This document shows positions 33,871-45,821 of a stretch of DNA of 64,000 nt, one piece after another. The translations under genes were made by a program, and so were the position numbers. A model generated the notes under the pieces. The model did no database searches, had not been told where the DNA came from, and saw only the letters and a list, made by a program, of their open reading frames with translations. The stretch comes from Halichoerus grypus. Taxonomy: Eukaryota > Chordata > Mammalia > Carnivora > Phocidae. The stretch's first letter is position 1. The number at the start of each line of letters is the position of its first letter. The DNA is taken from the NCBI RefSeq assembly GCF_964656455.1, contig NC_135717.1, forward strand, positions 12,615,033-12,679,032, written 5' to 3'.

Positions 33871-35236
33871 ATTGTGTTAGGAGAATCTTAGTTATATAAC
33901 AGCACGTCAGTGGCAGTGTTCCTTTTATGGGTCATTTTTCTCCCTTCCCTTCTTTGGATGTGTTTGTAAACTTGAAAAGAACACCACAGAAAAGAGCTCA
34001 CGTTCCTGCTCGGTCACATTTCTTCTGCTCTGTGGCTTGGCAGGATCGATTGTCAGGAGGGCCTGAAAAAAATCAAACCATGAATTACCCTGCACTGGGT
34101 AACGACAGTGGTTCAGATGGCATCTTCCTAATTTTTGCTTTGGCATTTCTCTTCTCCAGGCAACAGTAAATAGAGGGGGAGGTAAGAGTATGCCTTTTAA
34201 TTACTGAGTTTTAAATTCTTGGAATGGGTATCGTCTGTTTTCTCAGGATCAGACTAGAAGGCGTCATTTTACTACAGAAGGGCCAAGACTTGTCCTGAAT
34301 GGATGTGGGTTCGGCAGAGCATCTTTAGCTTGAGGAATGAAGGCTTTGGATTGTATTCATAGTCTGTGCTTCACCAGGCCACTCTTTATTTATCCTTTTA
34401 GTGAGTCCCATTTGTCTGTCCTCTGTCAAGGGCTCGTGTACACCATGCTGATTTAGTGCTAACTGGGGAGATTAGAAATGCCTTGCCTGGCGCTGTCAGC
34501 CAAATCTGAATCAGTGTCTGTGTACTCTGACCCGTCTACTCAGAGAGGTTTACCCTTTGCTCTACTGCTCACTCTAATAGGCAGAAAAGCTCAGCTCACC
34601 CCAGCTTTTATACAGGGGTCAGTACCAGAAATAGCTCTTTTAACACAGCAATAGAAGCAACACAAATCCAGGAAGCAGATAGTATACAATGGCTGCTTTT
34701 AGGCCTTGGAACAAAAGAAAGTGGTTTATCTTTTCTACACACCACTACCAATGCTACTGTCTGTCATTTGCTAGAGAGTTTATCATTCCTGGGGGCCAGG
34801 GCCCAAGTTTTCTTTACTCAAATGTCTTCTAAGTGGGAACAGCTTGGAGCACTGGTCCTTATTTTCACCCTAAATTGTAATTTGGGGTAATTTGGTCATA
34901 TAGATTTAAGGATAAATATGGTATTTGATGGACCCTAGTTAGAAGAGATATCTCCAAAACGGATGGTGAAAATCTTTTCAAGGGTCATAGCATAGAGGAG
35001 GTCCCTTGTAAAATTTTGCCTCGGAGGTTGGAATTCTAATATGTGGCTCTCCAAAACCATATGAACTTCAGTTGGGGGTATTGTAAGTTGTTTCATCTTC
35101 TTTCTGTTCCTGTCTCTCTAGATAGTACATATTACTTTGTCAGTGGGTTATGTCTTTGTCCTCTAAGATTTAACTCGGGGATCATTCTGTTCGTATTTAT
35201 AACCCCAGAGCCAGTAGTAGGGACTTATTAATTGTT
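33871..35236. other. Unique non-coding sequence
   Basis: No gene or repeat recognised. A pair of overlapping open frames on both strands at 33925-34169 has no further support. Confidence 0.4.
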
Positions 35237-35266
35237 GAATGAATGAATGAATGAATGAACGAATGA
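35237..35266. repeat. (GAAT)n microsatellite
   Basis: Six or seven GAAT units with one substitution, followed by degenerate GAGT/GACT units. Confidence 0.9.
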
Positions 35267-36670
35267 CCAAATGATTGACCAAATGAGTGAGTGACTGAGT
35301 AAACAGAGATGTGAAGTGTGTACATTGGCGGGGGCGCATTTCTTTATGATTGTGTGTAGGAGCACCCTAACGTAGCATCTGAACAAATTCACTTTTGGGA
35401 ACGGACTCTGTCCCCCCACCTTCATCAACTATTTCTGTCAAGCCCTCTTCCAGGCACATTCTGGTGGTGGTTTACATTTCATTTTTTATTTCTCTGTTCC
35501 CCTCTACCATGATAAAAAGATTAAATGGCCAGAGTAGTACCCTAAATTAGCATGAAAGGAAGGCCTAATTTATCTTTTGTCTACCAAAACCGAAGGGAAA
35601 AAACAGTGCCTGGGCTGAAAACTTTGTCAGCCAGATCCTTTTCTGAATTGTATTTTGACTAAGAAGGAATTAAATCTTCTAAGCTCAGTTGAGTGTGAGG
35701 GATGTTGCTGACAGATCTTTGCATTCTGCAGGAATAGTTGGTGCTATAATAAGAAGAAATAAATCAGTATAGATAATTTTACCATCTTTTTAAAGCATTT
35801 TTGTAAAATCATGGTTCAAAATCACATGTGCATTGTCTTGCAAATTTTTACTTCAAAAAGCACATACCTATAAGCCAATTGAAATTACTTTTGACTAGTT
35901 TCTCAGTAGTGATTAATCATAAATTATGAAGTTTTACTTATTAAGGTCTGTTTAAAAAGATAATTTAAAAGCATTTTCTGTTTTATTTTGGAGATGAATG
36001 GTCCCTTTCTCATACCTAATTTAAAAAAAAGGGGGTTTTGATTTTCATTTTTCTCAAGGGAAGACACATATTTGTGGTTATCTTTGATGGAGGAAATAAT
36101 GAAAACTAGATGTCTCTTGTCTGTGTGTAACAATCATCTTTATGACATATTTCTGAAGTTTCATTTAAAAATCTTACCTTTCAGATCTTAACCCAAGGAA
36201 TAATTTTAAGAATCTTAAGGTCTCTTATTTTTTCTTAAACTTTATGGGACTAAACCCTTTGAACCTCTCTGCTCCCTCCCTCCCCCCGTGCCAAGAGCTA
36301 TTTACAAATTTTTGTTGCACTCTGGAGTTTGCCAGTATTCAAGTCAATGCAAAGTGAATCAGGAGGCTTGTTAGCTTATGTGATGGTGTCAGGTTTGATG
36401 CCCATCTTTCAGATTTGAAACCCATCTTTCCCATTTAAGCATTTAATGATAATCATTTCTCATTTCTTAAAGAAAACATTTTACTAGGGAAAAAGAGATG
36501 AAAAGTTTGATTAACTTTTGAGACATTTCTGATTGTTTCCTTTTAACCAAAAGACAGTCATCATCAAAACAATTCCTCAAAAGGCTTGTGGCATTTAAAT
36601 TTTCTCAATTGGATTAGCTCACTGTACTCCCAGTCAGTAAAGTGTGGTTTGAAATGAGGATGGGAATTAA
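35267..36670. other. Unique non-coding sequence
   Basis: Nothing recognised; AT-rich. Confidence 0.4.
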
Positions 36671-36683
36671 GTTTCTAAGAATG

Positions 36684-36863
36684 GGTGGCTCAGTCAGGTA
36701 AGCATCTGCCCTGGGCTCAGGTCATGATCACAGGGTCCGGGGATCCAGCCCTGCATTGGGCTCCCTGCTCAGCAGGGAGTCTGCTTGTCTCTTTCCCTCT
36801 GCCCGTTCTTGTGCTCTCTTCTCTCTCTCACTCTTTCTCAAATAAAATTTTTTTTTTTTTTTA
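36684..36863 (+). mobile_element. Can-SINE, plus, lacking the first bases of its head
   Basis: Starts at GGGTGGCTCAGTCAGGTAAG without the usual GGGGCGCCT, so it is 5'-truncated by about 8 bases. Ends AAATAAAATTTTTTTTT, an odd T-run in place of a clean A-tail, then TTAAAGAATG. Flanks TAAGAATG and TAAAGAATG suggest a short duplication. Confidence 0.85.
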
Positions 36864-37005
36864 AAGAATGCAGTGTACATAATAGTTTAAGAAATGCAAT
36901 TAACAGTAACAGGGAGGCACCATTTTTCCACTTATGAAATTAATAAGATTTGTAGAAATGAGACTAATCATTGCTGGGAAAAATATAGTAAAACAATTGC
37001 TTTTT

Positions 37006-37198
37006 ATTTTAAGATTTTGTTTATTCCAGAGAGAGAGAGAGCACAAACAGGGGAGGGGCAGAGAGAGAGGGAGAAGAAGAGGGAGAAGCAGACTCCCTGC
37101 TGAGCAGGGAGCCCAGTGCAGGGCTTGATCCCAGGACCTTGGGATCATGACCTGAGCCGAAGGCAGACGCTTAACCGACTGAACCACCCAGGTGTCCC
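37006..37198 (-). mobile_element. Can-SINE, minus orientation
   Basis: Reverse carnivore SINE. Flanks AACAATTGCTTTTT (36992-37005) and AACAATTACTTTTA (37199-37212) form the duplication, with two differences. Confidence 0.93.
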
Positions 37199-37212
37199 AA
37201 CAATTACTTTTA

Positions 37213-40200
37213 TACAAGCCTTCATATAATGTCTCAGGATTCTCGAAAATGTCAACACCTTTTGATCCATAAATTCTTTGTCTAGGACATTATCTTGAGA
37301 TAGTAATTCGCTGTGAAGAAAAACTTTATACACTCTAAGAACCCTACATCATGCCAAAGCATGGTTCATTTATGTTATTTTTATATTTTGCAGTGTTATG
37401 CAGAGGTTAAATGATACTTTCAAAGAATATTTACTACAAGGGAAATTATTTATAATATGCTAATTTTATTAAAAAGTGTACACAAACACATTATTATTTG
37501 AATTATGTATTAAAAAAACACCGTAAGAACAAGAATAAATAAAAAAAACTAGAAGGAAATGCACCCAGATGTGTATAATGATTATCTTTAGATTGGCAAA
37601 ACATAAGTAGGTTTATTTTCTACAAACAATATGTATTACCATTTATAACATAAGTGATTTTGTTTTCAGCGATGTTGCGTAACTACTCTGTGTTCCTTCT
37701 GACATGTTACAGCCATAGTGGGACACTGTCCTGTATCTTCAGAATGAACTGAAGCTGTTTGCTTAATAATGAATGTGGCTTAAAAGAAAGGCAGTCATAT
37801 CAACTAGGTGATTAATACTACCACTTCAACTTCCTATCATTTCTTTGGCTAATTTGCTCTCTTACCAAAGCAGAGGTTCTTAACTAACCACAGAAATGCT
37901 CAGACATGTCAGAATGAAATCCAAGTGATCACTTGTTTTGCCTTGGGCATCTGCACTTTTTGTAGAAGCATGCTTTTTCTGTCTGAGGCCTTTCGAGAAG
38001 TAGTGGTAATCCAGAAGGATTGATGTAGTCATCCTGGACTAGAGATTTCTTTTCGCCGCTAAGACATTTCACTGTCACTTGAATCTTAATGCTTCCATGT
38101 ATTTTTCTAAAGCACTGGGGAACTAGGTAAAGTCACTTTACCCTTTTAAGTATGTGGCCAACTGATCCCAAAGCCTACCATGGCCTCCAAGCGATTAGGC
38201 ACAGATTGGCAAGAATCCTGACCTCTGTGGAGGTCAGAGAGGGTAGAAGTTAGCCTCAGAAAGGGGGTTCAGGGAGTCCTATACACAGCAAACCTCTCTC
38301 TGACCCTATTTGGACAGAGCTAGGCCTCTGCCCTTTGTGGTGGGTGTGAGCCAGAGAACCCTTACTTTAGAATCACTGTGCATGAAGGTTACTGAGTCCC
38401 GTGATGTGCCATATGAGGTTCTAGAGACTCTCGCAGATGCATTCACACATTCATTTATTGATCACTTGGTCTTGTAGGACCATGACTTCACCATTAATTT
38501 CTAGCTATGTAGCATAGGATCAATTAGGTCAGACTTTTCGTTTGTAATTAATTGTAATTGTCCATGCTTTAATGTTACCAATAAATGTCTATCCTAGTAA
38601 TCCTGTCCTATATTAAGCTGCTTCATTCCAGGCGATTTTGTGAGATCTATCAAGTGATATTGCCTATTATATATTACCTACTTCCTATGTAATAAATCCA
38701 TTATTCCTGTCAGTAGGAGATGATAACCTTGAATCAAAATCACAACTTTTTTTCTTCTTTGAGAGAGAGTCTTCTGTCAACTGCTATCAAAGGCCACGGT
38801 TAATTTTTTTAATTTTTAATTTTTATTTTACCTGAGAAGCGTTATTACTGACTTATTTGCCCCCCCCCTTTTTTTCAAATTATAATATATGAATGTCAGG
38901 GCATAAAATATTAAATATGTTGGTTCAGTGCTAGTTTTTCAAGCATCATTGGGGACCATCCTGTTATAATGGGAAAGCATTTGGTACAGCTTTTAGAATA
39001 TAGATAACTTTTGTAATTATTATAGGGAGTAAAAATTATAGAATAAAAAATAATTTAAATACATTTTGAAATTAAATGAGAGCAGGTCAGACCGAGAATA
39101 TGAATCATAATCCTCTCCATTTTCTGTTCCTCTACTCCATGTAGGGTAAATACCCATCCTCTTACTTTTAATCCTGAAAGTGTTGGTTTTTTGGCAGTAA
39201 TTTTAGTAAGATTTTGTGCCATCTGATGTTCTGTCTCTCTCTGTAGTCATGTATGCCTAAAGGAGAGAGGATAAATATGAGGACATGTGGGCTCTCTGGA
39301 CAGTCAGCCTGGTGGCACTCTTGGATACTGGCTGAGTGCTGAGGATATATGTGTTTGTTGGAATTTGAACAGAAAGTATTTAAATGGACAGAAATTCACT
39401 GGGTACAGCAAAGAGCCTTCACACTTGAGAATGTGAATTAAATTTTTTTTTTTTTTAAAGCACAGATTGTTTAAAATACAGAAAGACTCATAAGACCTTT
39501 CTTGGTCTCTTCTGGGCATAATAGTCTATGATAAATTCACTGTGTAGGTTAAATGGACAGTCGACTTGAGCTTTCTATCATCTGCTCAGAAACCACTGCC
39601 TGAGGAATCTAAATCCATTTGGGAATCCTGATTAGAAGCTCTACCAGGGTCTTCATCCAAATGAGTGCATCACTTCCTGGCTCTCCAGTTTGTTTGTGGC
39701 TGCTTCTCTGTGGGGCGGGAGAGAGGGAGCCAGCCTCCTGTGCACTTTAGCCAACCGGGAGGAAGGAGATGCTGGTTTCTGGTCTGTGGTCTCAGAAGAC
39801 AGCATGTCCTCAGGTCTTCCTTCAAACACACCTTTGAGGGCCCTTCCTCATTTATGGAGAATAAAGATAGTTATTGATTACATACAATGCTGAATGCTCC
39901 CTACAGTGTGAGGAGCTCCTGTGTTTTCTCCCTCTCACGTCTCACTACCAGGGATGTCCCAGAGAAAGTGCCCATCATCAGCACTGACGTGGGGGAAAGA
40001 TGAGTTCTCATTTCAGCAGGTGACTCGGTGCTGGTCGGCTGTCAGCATGCTTTTTTTCACATTGGCTTGTTGCTGCAGGGTCTGATGCTGGCAGATTACA
40101 ACTCTGTAGCTAGTCATTTTCGATTTATTTGAACCTATTTCTCCAGTCTACTGAGCTTTCACTGGCTAGCATCAATTCAGACACATTGCAATTCCTCAGA

Positions 40201-41660
40201 ATCTCTATCCCCATCAGATGGTTCGATCTACGAGAAATTTAGCTAGAGGCGTTTAGACAAAAAAGAAATATTGTGGCTGGGGAAGCATTTAAGTTAGAGG
40301 AGGCAGCCAGAGCTGTTTTATTACTTAGGCCTGTGTCACCTGTGATGACCCATGAGAGTGGAGAATATTGATCGCTTGTCACTCAAGGCATTCAGCAGAT
40401 TGCATTGACAAAGCTTGGCAGGTCTCTAATAGCAGGGTTACTGGCCTTGGCTGCGACCCAAGGGAAAACTCTGCAGGCCCTATTACTTGGCGGCCTTTAA
40501 CTCTTATAGAATTGGGAGAGAGCACTGACAAAAGCGAGGACATGATTTTACGGTTACAAATGGTTTCCCTGCTTGCTTTCTTCTCCCCCTTTTTAATTTC
40601 ACTTTTCTTCTCTTCCTTTCTATCTTACTTTTTCTCCCTGATGATTGCTAGCCCTTCCTTTCTTATTATAGATGATCAAGGCGGTATTGTTTTTCTGGAA
40701 TAAAAATCAGACTAGAGAATGCTTAGCAGGTCTAGTGTGAGGCCCGAATTATCGTCTCCTTTCTATATGGTTTGTGCCCTGACCACATCGTTTCGGGTGG
40801 TAGAAGGTACCTGTATGTCTATGTGAACTTGTTGTTTAGGCCGTGCACAGGTGTTGTGTTCAGAACTGCCACTTCATGACAGGTGATTTTACCCCTCTCC
40901 GTTCCCTGGTGGCCGGGCTTGGTTCAAACCTTCAACGTTGTGTAGTCCACGAGTCCAGCTGCAAGTAATGTTCTGACATCAGAGAGGCAATGGCAGTAAT
41001 TTCAAATTGGGAATGATTTTATTTTATTATTTATTTTATTATTTCCCCTCCACCACCATGATTTTTAAAGAACAGTAGAAAGAATTCTATCTTTCATGAG
41101 CAGTGCCTGTTTTATCCAAGGATTCAAATCGTATGACGTTTTTATTCCCAGCACAGGTTGACCTCCAGTGGGTCGCTGTTCTGTGATGAGTGTTTTCTGT
41201 ATTGTCACCATTTGCTTCAGGAAGCGTGGTTTGGGTTTTTTTGTGTACCTTTCTCCAAAAAGATCTGGTTTGCCATCTCCTTTATCTCCCCGAAGGAGGG
41301 AAAGACAAACATCCTTATCCCCATTTCAAAGAAGAGTAAGTTGATATATAACTGTTCCCCAATCCCCAGTGATTTCACTGCTTTAGCTTTAATTTAATAT
41401 TGTCGTTTAAATTTCCTGTCCTCTAGTGAATCTGACATAAGCAGTCAAAGATTGTGCATCTATACGGACCGCTGGGTTTTGTGGGTTTTTTTGTTCCTCC
41501 GATATTTCTGTTTCATAACCTCTTCCTTCTCGGTGCTTTGGATGGCCAGGATTCTTCCTCTTCTGATTTCGTGCATAATCACTGGTGGCAAAGAGGTTTC
41601 TGCTCTTGGCTTAGGTTCCTCTCTTCTAAATATTGGCGTCTGATATCTAGAATTAACTAC
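37213..41660. other. Unique non-coding sequence, free of young SINEs
   Basis: About 4.4 kb in which I recognise no Can-SINE, MIR, L1 or gene. Open frames (for example 40368-40703 plus, 111 codons) have no splice or motif support. Confidence 0.4.
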
Positions 41661-41702
41661 GTGACTCTTGGTTTTTTTCTTTTTTTTTTTTTGTGACTCT
41701 TG
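41661..41702 (-). repeat. T-rich insertion between 10-bp direct repeats
   Basis: GTGACTCTTG at 41661-41670 and 41693-41702 flanks 22 bases of nearly pure T. This is what a retrotransposition that delivered only the poly(A) tail would leave, in minus orientation. Replication slippage or a small tandem duplication could also produce it. Confidence 0.5.
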
Positions 41703-41769
41703 TTTTGTAGAGTCTCAAGAAAGACAGGCAAGCCTTGAATGTTGACGATTCCATTGGCTTTGCATTTAT

Positions 41770-41900
41770 ATTCCAGCATTTGGCCACAGATGAGTTGTGC
41801 GTTATTGGGAGGGTTACTGTCTGAGCCTCAGTTTCTTCACCTGTCAAATGGAAGATAATATTACTCGTCAAAAATAAATGAAGCAGTATGTTGTGTGAAT
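41770..41900 (-). repeat. MIR SINE fragment, minus orientation
   Basis: Reverse MIR text: 'ctgagcctcagtttcttcac' and 'ctgtcaaatggaagataata'. Confidence 0.8.
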
Positions 41901-43122
41901 TATATCTTCATCTGAAAAGGAAATAACTTAGGTAAATTTTCTAGCATAGAAACGTCCTCCTTTTCTTCCTTCTCCTTTCTGCAACTATAGGCCTAAGGGC
42001 AGAATGAGAGCTAGCATGGAGGCCAGTATTTGGGGAATAGGGAGCATTACTGGAGACAGAAGTGTGAAAGTATTGCAAGAGGCTGTGGACCTATTAATAT
42101 TCTATAGCACTTTGAGCCACTTTGAATTAAAATACTTATCTGTGAAAGGTTTTATAATTCATATGACCTGAAATAATTTACACCTAATTAGATTTTGTCA
42201 ACTGAATAATTCCGTCTCATGTTGCTTCCACAGAATAATTTAAGCAACTGCATTTTATTCTCAAAATAGCTGTAAATGTCAAATTAATTTTGTTGACATG
42301 ATCAACATGTAGAAGAGCTACTTGGCAGAATTGTTTGTCAACTGAATATATTATGGGTCCCTACAAAATATTTAGAATGATTATGGTCTAGCTGACTTTT
42401 GCAGTTTCTTGCATTCCTGGAAAGAGGTCACCGGTGGTGGTTACAAAAACTGGTATGACGTTTCTGCCCATCTGGTTAAAAACTCTTTGATAATCTGGAA
42501 TTTTTACCTTCTTTTTTCATTATACATATAGCGTCTTTCCCTTTGGGAGTTATCTTTTTATCCAGGTGAGACTGGATCCCATGTAATTGCCTTGGTGTTT
42601 GTAATATTCCTCATTAATGCCATGGGTCCTTTAGTTGACACTGGCAATAAATAAACTACTGCTTAGTCTCACCTTACTTCTGTATATTTTGGACCATCCC
42701 TTTTGCTTGGAGAGCTTCTCTGTTGTCTTTGAAAACCTTGCCCAAATTAGTATCCTTGTGGTTTATTTCTAGCTTACTCTAGTTGCTTTAGTTATTCCAT
42801 TTACTCCAAAATCCCTTCTTCACTCCCCCGCCCCCGCTCTGGTCCATTCTTCCAGCTGCTAATACTGAAGTCCTGTCAGTTGAAGGCTTAGCTTAATCCA
42901 GTGCTTACCAACTCTTGTTTTACCATGGCAGAAGTAGAAAATGATACTATTTGTGCAGTACCCTGAAGTCAATAGACAAGACTTCTTGCTGTTTGTAGGC
43001 AGCTGGCCCAGAGGCCATGACCAGTCCTACATCAGAGGGAATGAATATCTCAGCATGCACATTGCCCTGGAAATTATGGCCCAACCAGTCTCCAAGTTAG
43101 AACTAATCCTGGCAGGTATTAG
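41901..43122. other. Unique non-coding sequence
   Basis: Nothing recognised. AT-rich at 42090-42340. Confidence 0.4.
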
Positions 43123-43164
43123 AAATTCACTCATTTGGGGGAAAAAAAAAATTCACTCATTTGG
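43123..43164 (+). repeat. GGG-A7 insertion between perfect 16-bp direct repeats
   Basis: AAATTCACTCATTTGG at 43123-43138 and 43149-43164 flanks only GGGAAAAAAA. The repeat length matches L1-style target duplications, so this looks like a poly(A) tail with almost no body. Confidence 0.6.
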
Positions 43165-43850
43165 TGGTATCTAGGGTTAATCTCATGTTTTGAGTTCAGC
43201 ATCCTGGGTACTTAAAGGCCTCTTTGAGCTTTCCTCTACATCATTCCTGTTTGTATCTGGTCATCAGGAAGTTCACATTTCTTCCTTGAATGCCTTGGGA
43301 TGCTGGCACCTTACCTTTGCCAGTCTCTCTCCCAAGGGAATAGAGCTTCTGCTTAAGAGCTGTCTTCAGCTAGAACAATTCCCCTTTCCTTGGACATCAA
43401 AGGATTGCTTTCTTTTTAGCAAGAAGTATGAACATAGATCAGAGATTACTGTTGCCTGTACTTAACGCCCCCTGCAAAAAAATATTGGATCCTTAAGTGA
43501 GTGAATCAGTGTCCTCTTGAGTTTGGCTCATTAGAGATTTAGATTTTGTATTTTAGCTTCCTTGGGAGGGATGTCCCACTGCAGAGTTGGCCTTTCTAGG
43601 CCCGATTATGTTTCCTTTCAGCTTTTTCCAATTTTTCTGCTGTCCTGCTGTTGATGCCTTAGGATGCCTTGTAGCAAAAGGCTCTCAATATTGGGTGTAC
43701 TCTATATTCTGTGAGAACGGGAAGTATGGATATAAATATGATCGTATTTGGCATAGACTTCATTACCAAAATACAGTATATATTTAGTCTTCTCAGTGTA
43801 TAAATAAAGAATAGGCCTGAATAGTTCTGATTTTTGTAAGGGAGAAGAAA
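43165..43850. other. Unique non-coding sequence
   Basis: Nothing recognised. Confidence 0.4.
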
Positions 43851-44020
43851 GTAGATTTTAGAACCCATAGACCAGTAAGCTTGAAATCAACCCAGAGAAG
43901 ATTCTAGAAGGTATTACTAATGAATGCTTTCTGGGGGCTTAGTAAGAGAAGTAGTCATCACTGGGAACCAGTGTGGGTTCACTTAAAATGTTATGCCAGA
44001 CTGTATTGTTTCCTTCAGAA

Positions 44021-44221
44021 CAGGAATTGGCAAATTTTTTTCTGTGAAAAGCCATAAAGTAAGTATTTTAGACCTTTCTCTATTGCAGCTATTCAGTTCT
44101 GCACTGTAGCATGAAAGCAGCTACAGACAATATATAAATGGATGGACATGGCTGTATTCCAATAAAACAGAAACAAATAGTGGACTGATTTGGCCTGTGG
44201 GCCGTAGTTGGCTGACCCCTG
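44021..44221 (+). mobile_element. hAT-Charlie-type MITE inside the CR1/L3
   Basis: Terminal inverted repeats: CAGGAATTGGCAAATTTTTT at the start against GTAGTTGGCTGACCCCTG at the end. Inner text includes 'ccataaagtaagtattttag', 'gcatgaaagcagctacagac' and 'tggctgtattccaataaaac'. The 8-bp flanks CTTCAGAA (44013-44020) and CTTTAGGA (44222-44229) match at 6 of 8, both differences being transitions, as expected for an old hAT target duplication. Subfamily not assigned. Confidence 0.88.
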
Positions 44222-44785
44222 CTTTAGGAGAATGTCTTAGATAATGTGTACCTGGATGTCTGTAAGTAATTTTAAAGAGTCTCTCACAGAGTCTTTGTAG
44301 AGAATATGAAGTCTGAAGTTAATAATAGTGCATTTAGGCAAAATTATAGCAGGTTGAATAATTACATAAACATGAAAAATGGTTTGTGGTTGCATGCCAC
44401 AAGGCTGTGCATTTGATTCCATTTTGTCAACATTTTTATTCATGATGTGATTGAGGTCAGGGTTGTCTTGACAATCAGATAGGTGGACAGTCTGTTGCAG
44501 AGAGAGATCACTTCCACTGGCTGATAGGAGCAGGATCCCCAAAGGTCTTAGGTTGGAACAGTAGTTCAAATCTAGCAGATGAAATATTGAGAAGAGATAG
44601 ATTTGAAATCCAGTGTCTAGAGCTAAAAATACATCTCTACAGTACAAATGCAGATTATGAAAACATAGTCTAATAGCCTGTTGGAACAGAACTAGGACAG
44701 TATTCAAATTAGAGAGCATGTAGAAAAGGTTATCCAGGTGGTTGAAGGGACTCGGGACCATGTCTTATTAGAAATGGTTGAAAGA

Positions 44786-44998
44786 GGGGCGCCTGGGTGG
44801 CTCATTCGTTAAGCATCTGCCTTCGGCTCAGGTCATGATCCCGGGGTGCTGGGATCGAGCCCCGCATTGGGCTCCCTGCTCCGCGGGAAGCCTGCTTCTC
44901 CCTCTCCCACTCCCCCTGCTTGTGTTCCCTCTCTCACTGTGTCTCTCTCTGTCAAATAAATAAAATCTTTAAAAAAAAAAAAAAAAAAAAAAAAAGAG
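44786..44998 (+). mobile_element. Can-SINE inside the CR1/L3, plus orientation
   Basis: Head GGGGCGCCTGGGTGGCTCAT, A25 tail. Flanked by a perfect 15-bp duplication, GAAATGGTTGAAAGA, at 44771-44785 and 44999-45013. The long clean tail suggests a fairly young copy. Confidence 0.97.
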
Positions 44999-45773
44999 GA
45001 AATGGTTGAAAGAACCAGAGCTGTTTAGCCCGGAGGGATATATAACAACTGTCTTAAATTATTTAAAGGGCTGTCATGTAGAAGAGGGATTGGACTTATT
45101 CTGGAGGGTCCCAGTGGACAAAAGTAAGAGCAGTGGGTAGAAGAACACAGGTAGATCAATTATAAAAGGAAGAATTTCCTAACAATTTGAGCCATCCAAA
45201 AGAGGGATGGGCTTTATGAGAGGGCTTTGGTCACTGGGAATATTATAGATACCTGTTGGTGACTGTGTAGGATGTTGTGAGGGAATATTAACTTTGACTT
45301 GTGATTGAATGAGATGTTTTTTATGGACACTTCCAATTCTGAGAGTTCATAAAACAGACCCAGGGAGAATGTGTTGTGCTCTATGTCCCAGTAGTTGGTA
45401 GAGCCCAGCTAGATGTTTTGAGTCCCCTGCCTTTTTTTTTGTGTGTGATTGAAATGCTGAATGAACATATTTCATGTGTGTATGTATACCTGTCATCTTC
45501 ATGTGATTGGTCAGAGACCCTGTCAAATTCACCTCTGTCATCTCACAAAGCCTAACATTTACTCTGTAAATAGTAGGAGCAAAATAGGTACTTGTTGCAC
45601 TAAAGTGAATTTGAGTAGCAACTGAGGCATATGCAAATATGTTTTTAAAAAGAAAATGTTCCTTGTTTCATAATGAAAGCCCCTGAAAGGTTATCAGAAA
45701 TTATACCTGTGGACTAGTAACAGGGTGGTGATATAGACTGAACAGCTCAGTGCCTTTGTTTCTCTCTGATACG

Positions 45774-45821
45774 TGTGCGCACGCACACACATACACACGC
45801 ACACGCATGCACACACACATC
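45774..45821. repeat. Imperfect (CA)n microsatellite
   Basis: CACACG/CACATA units with alternating purine-pyrimidine order. Confidence 0.9.

Larger units (their letters stand above)
43855..45350 (+). mobile_element. Ancient CR1/L3 LINE, 3' half of the RT region
   Basis: Plus-strand text follows mammalian CR1/L3: 'catagaccagtaagcttgaa', 'gagaagattctagaaggtat', 'gaaccagtgtgggttcactt', 'gtgtacctggatgtctgtaa', 'catgccacaaggctgtgcat', 'caacatttttattcatgatg', 'gtagaaaaggttatccaggt', 'gagctgtttagcccggaggg', 'atttaaagggctgtcatgta' and 'agaatttcctaacaatttga', with a 3' end near 'ttccaattctgagagttcat'. All frames carry stops. A hAT element (44021-44221) and a Can-SINE (44786-44998) interrupt it. The 174-codon open frame on the minus strand at 44237-44761 is antisense to this LINE and is not a gene. 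Confidence 0.85.

Noticed and set aside
44237..44761. 174-codon open frame on the minus strand, the longest in the window
   Set aside because: It is antisense to the CR1/L3 LINE fragment that covers this interval; no splice or start context supports a gene.
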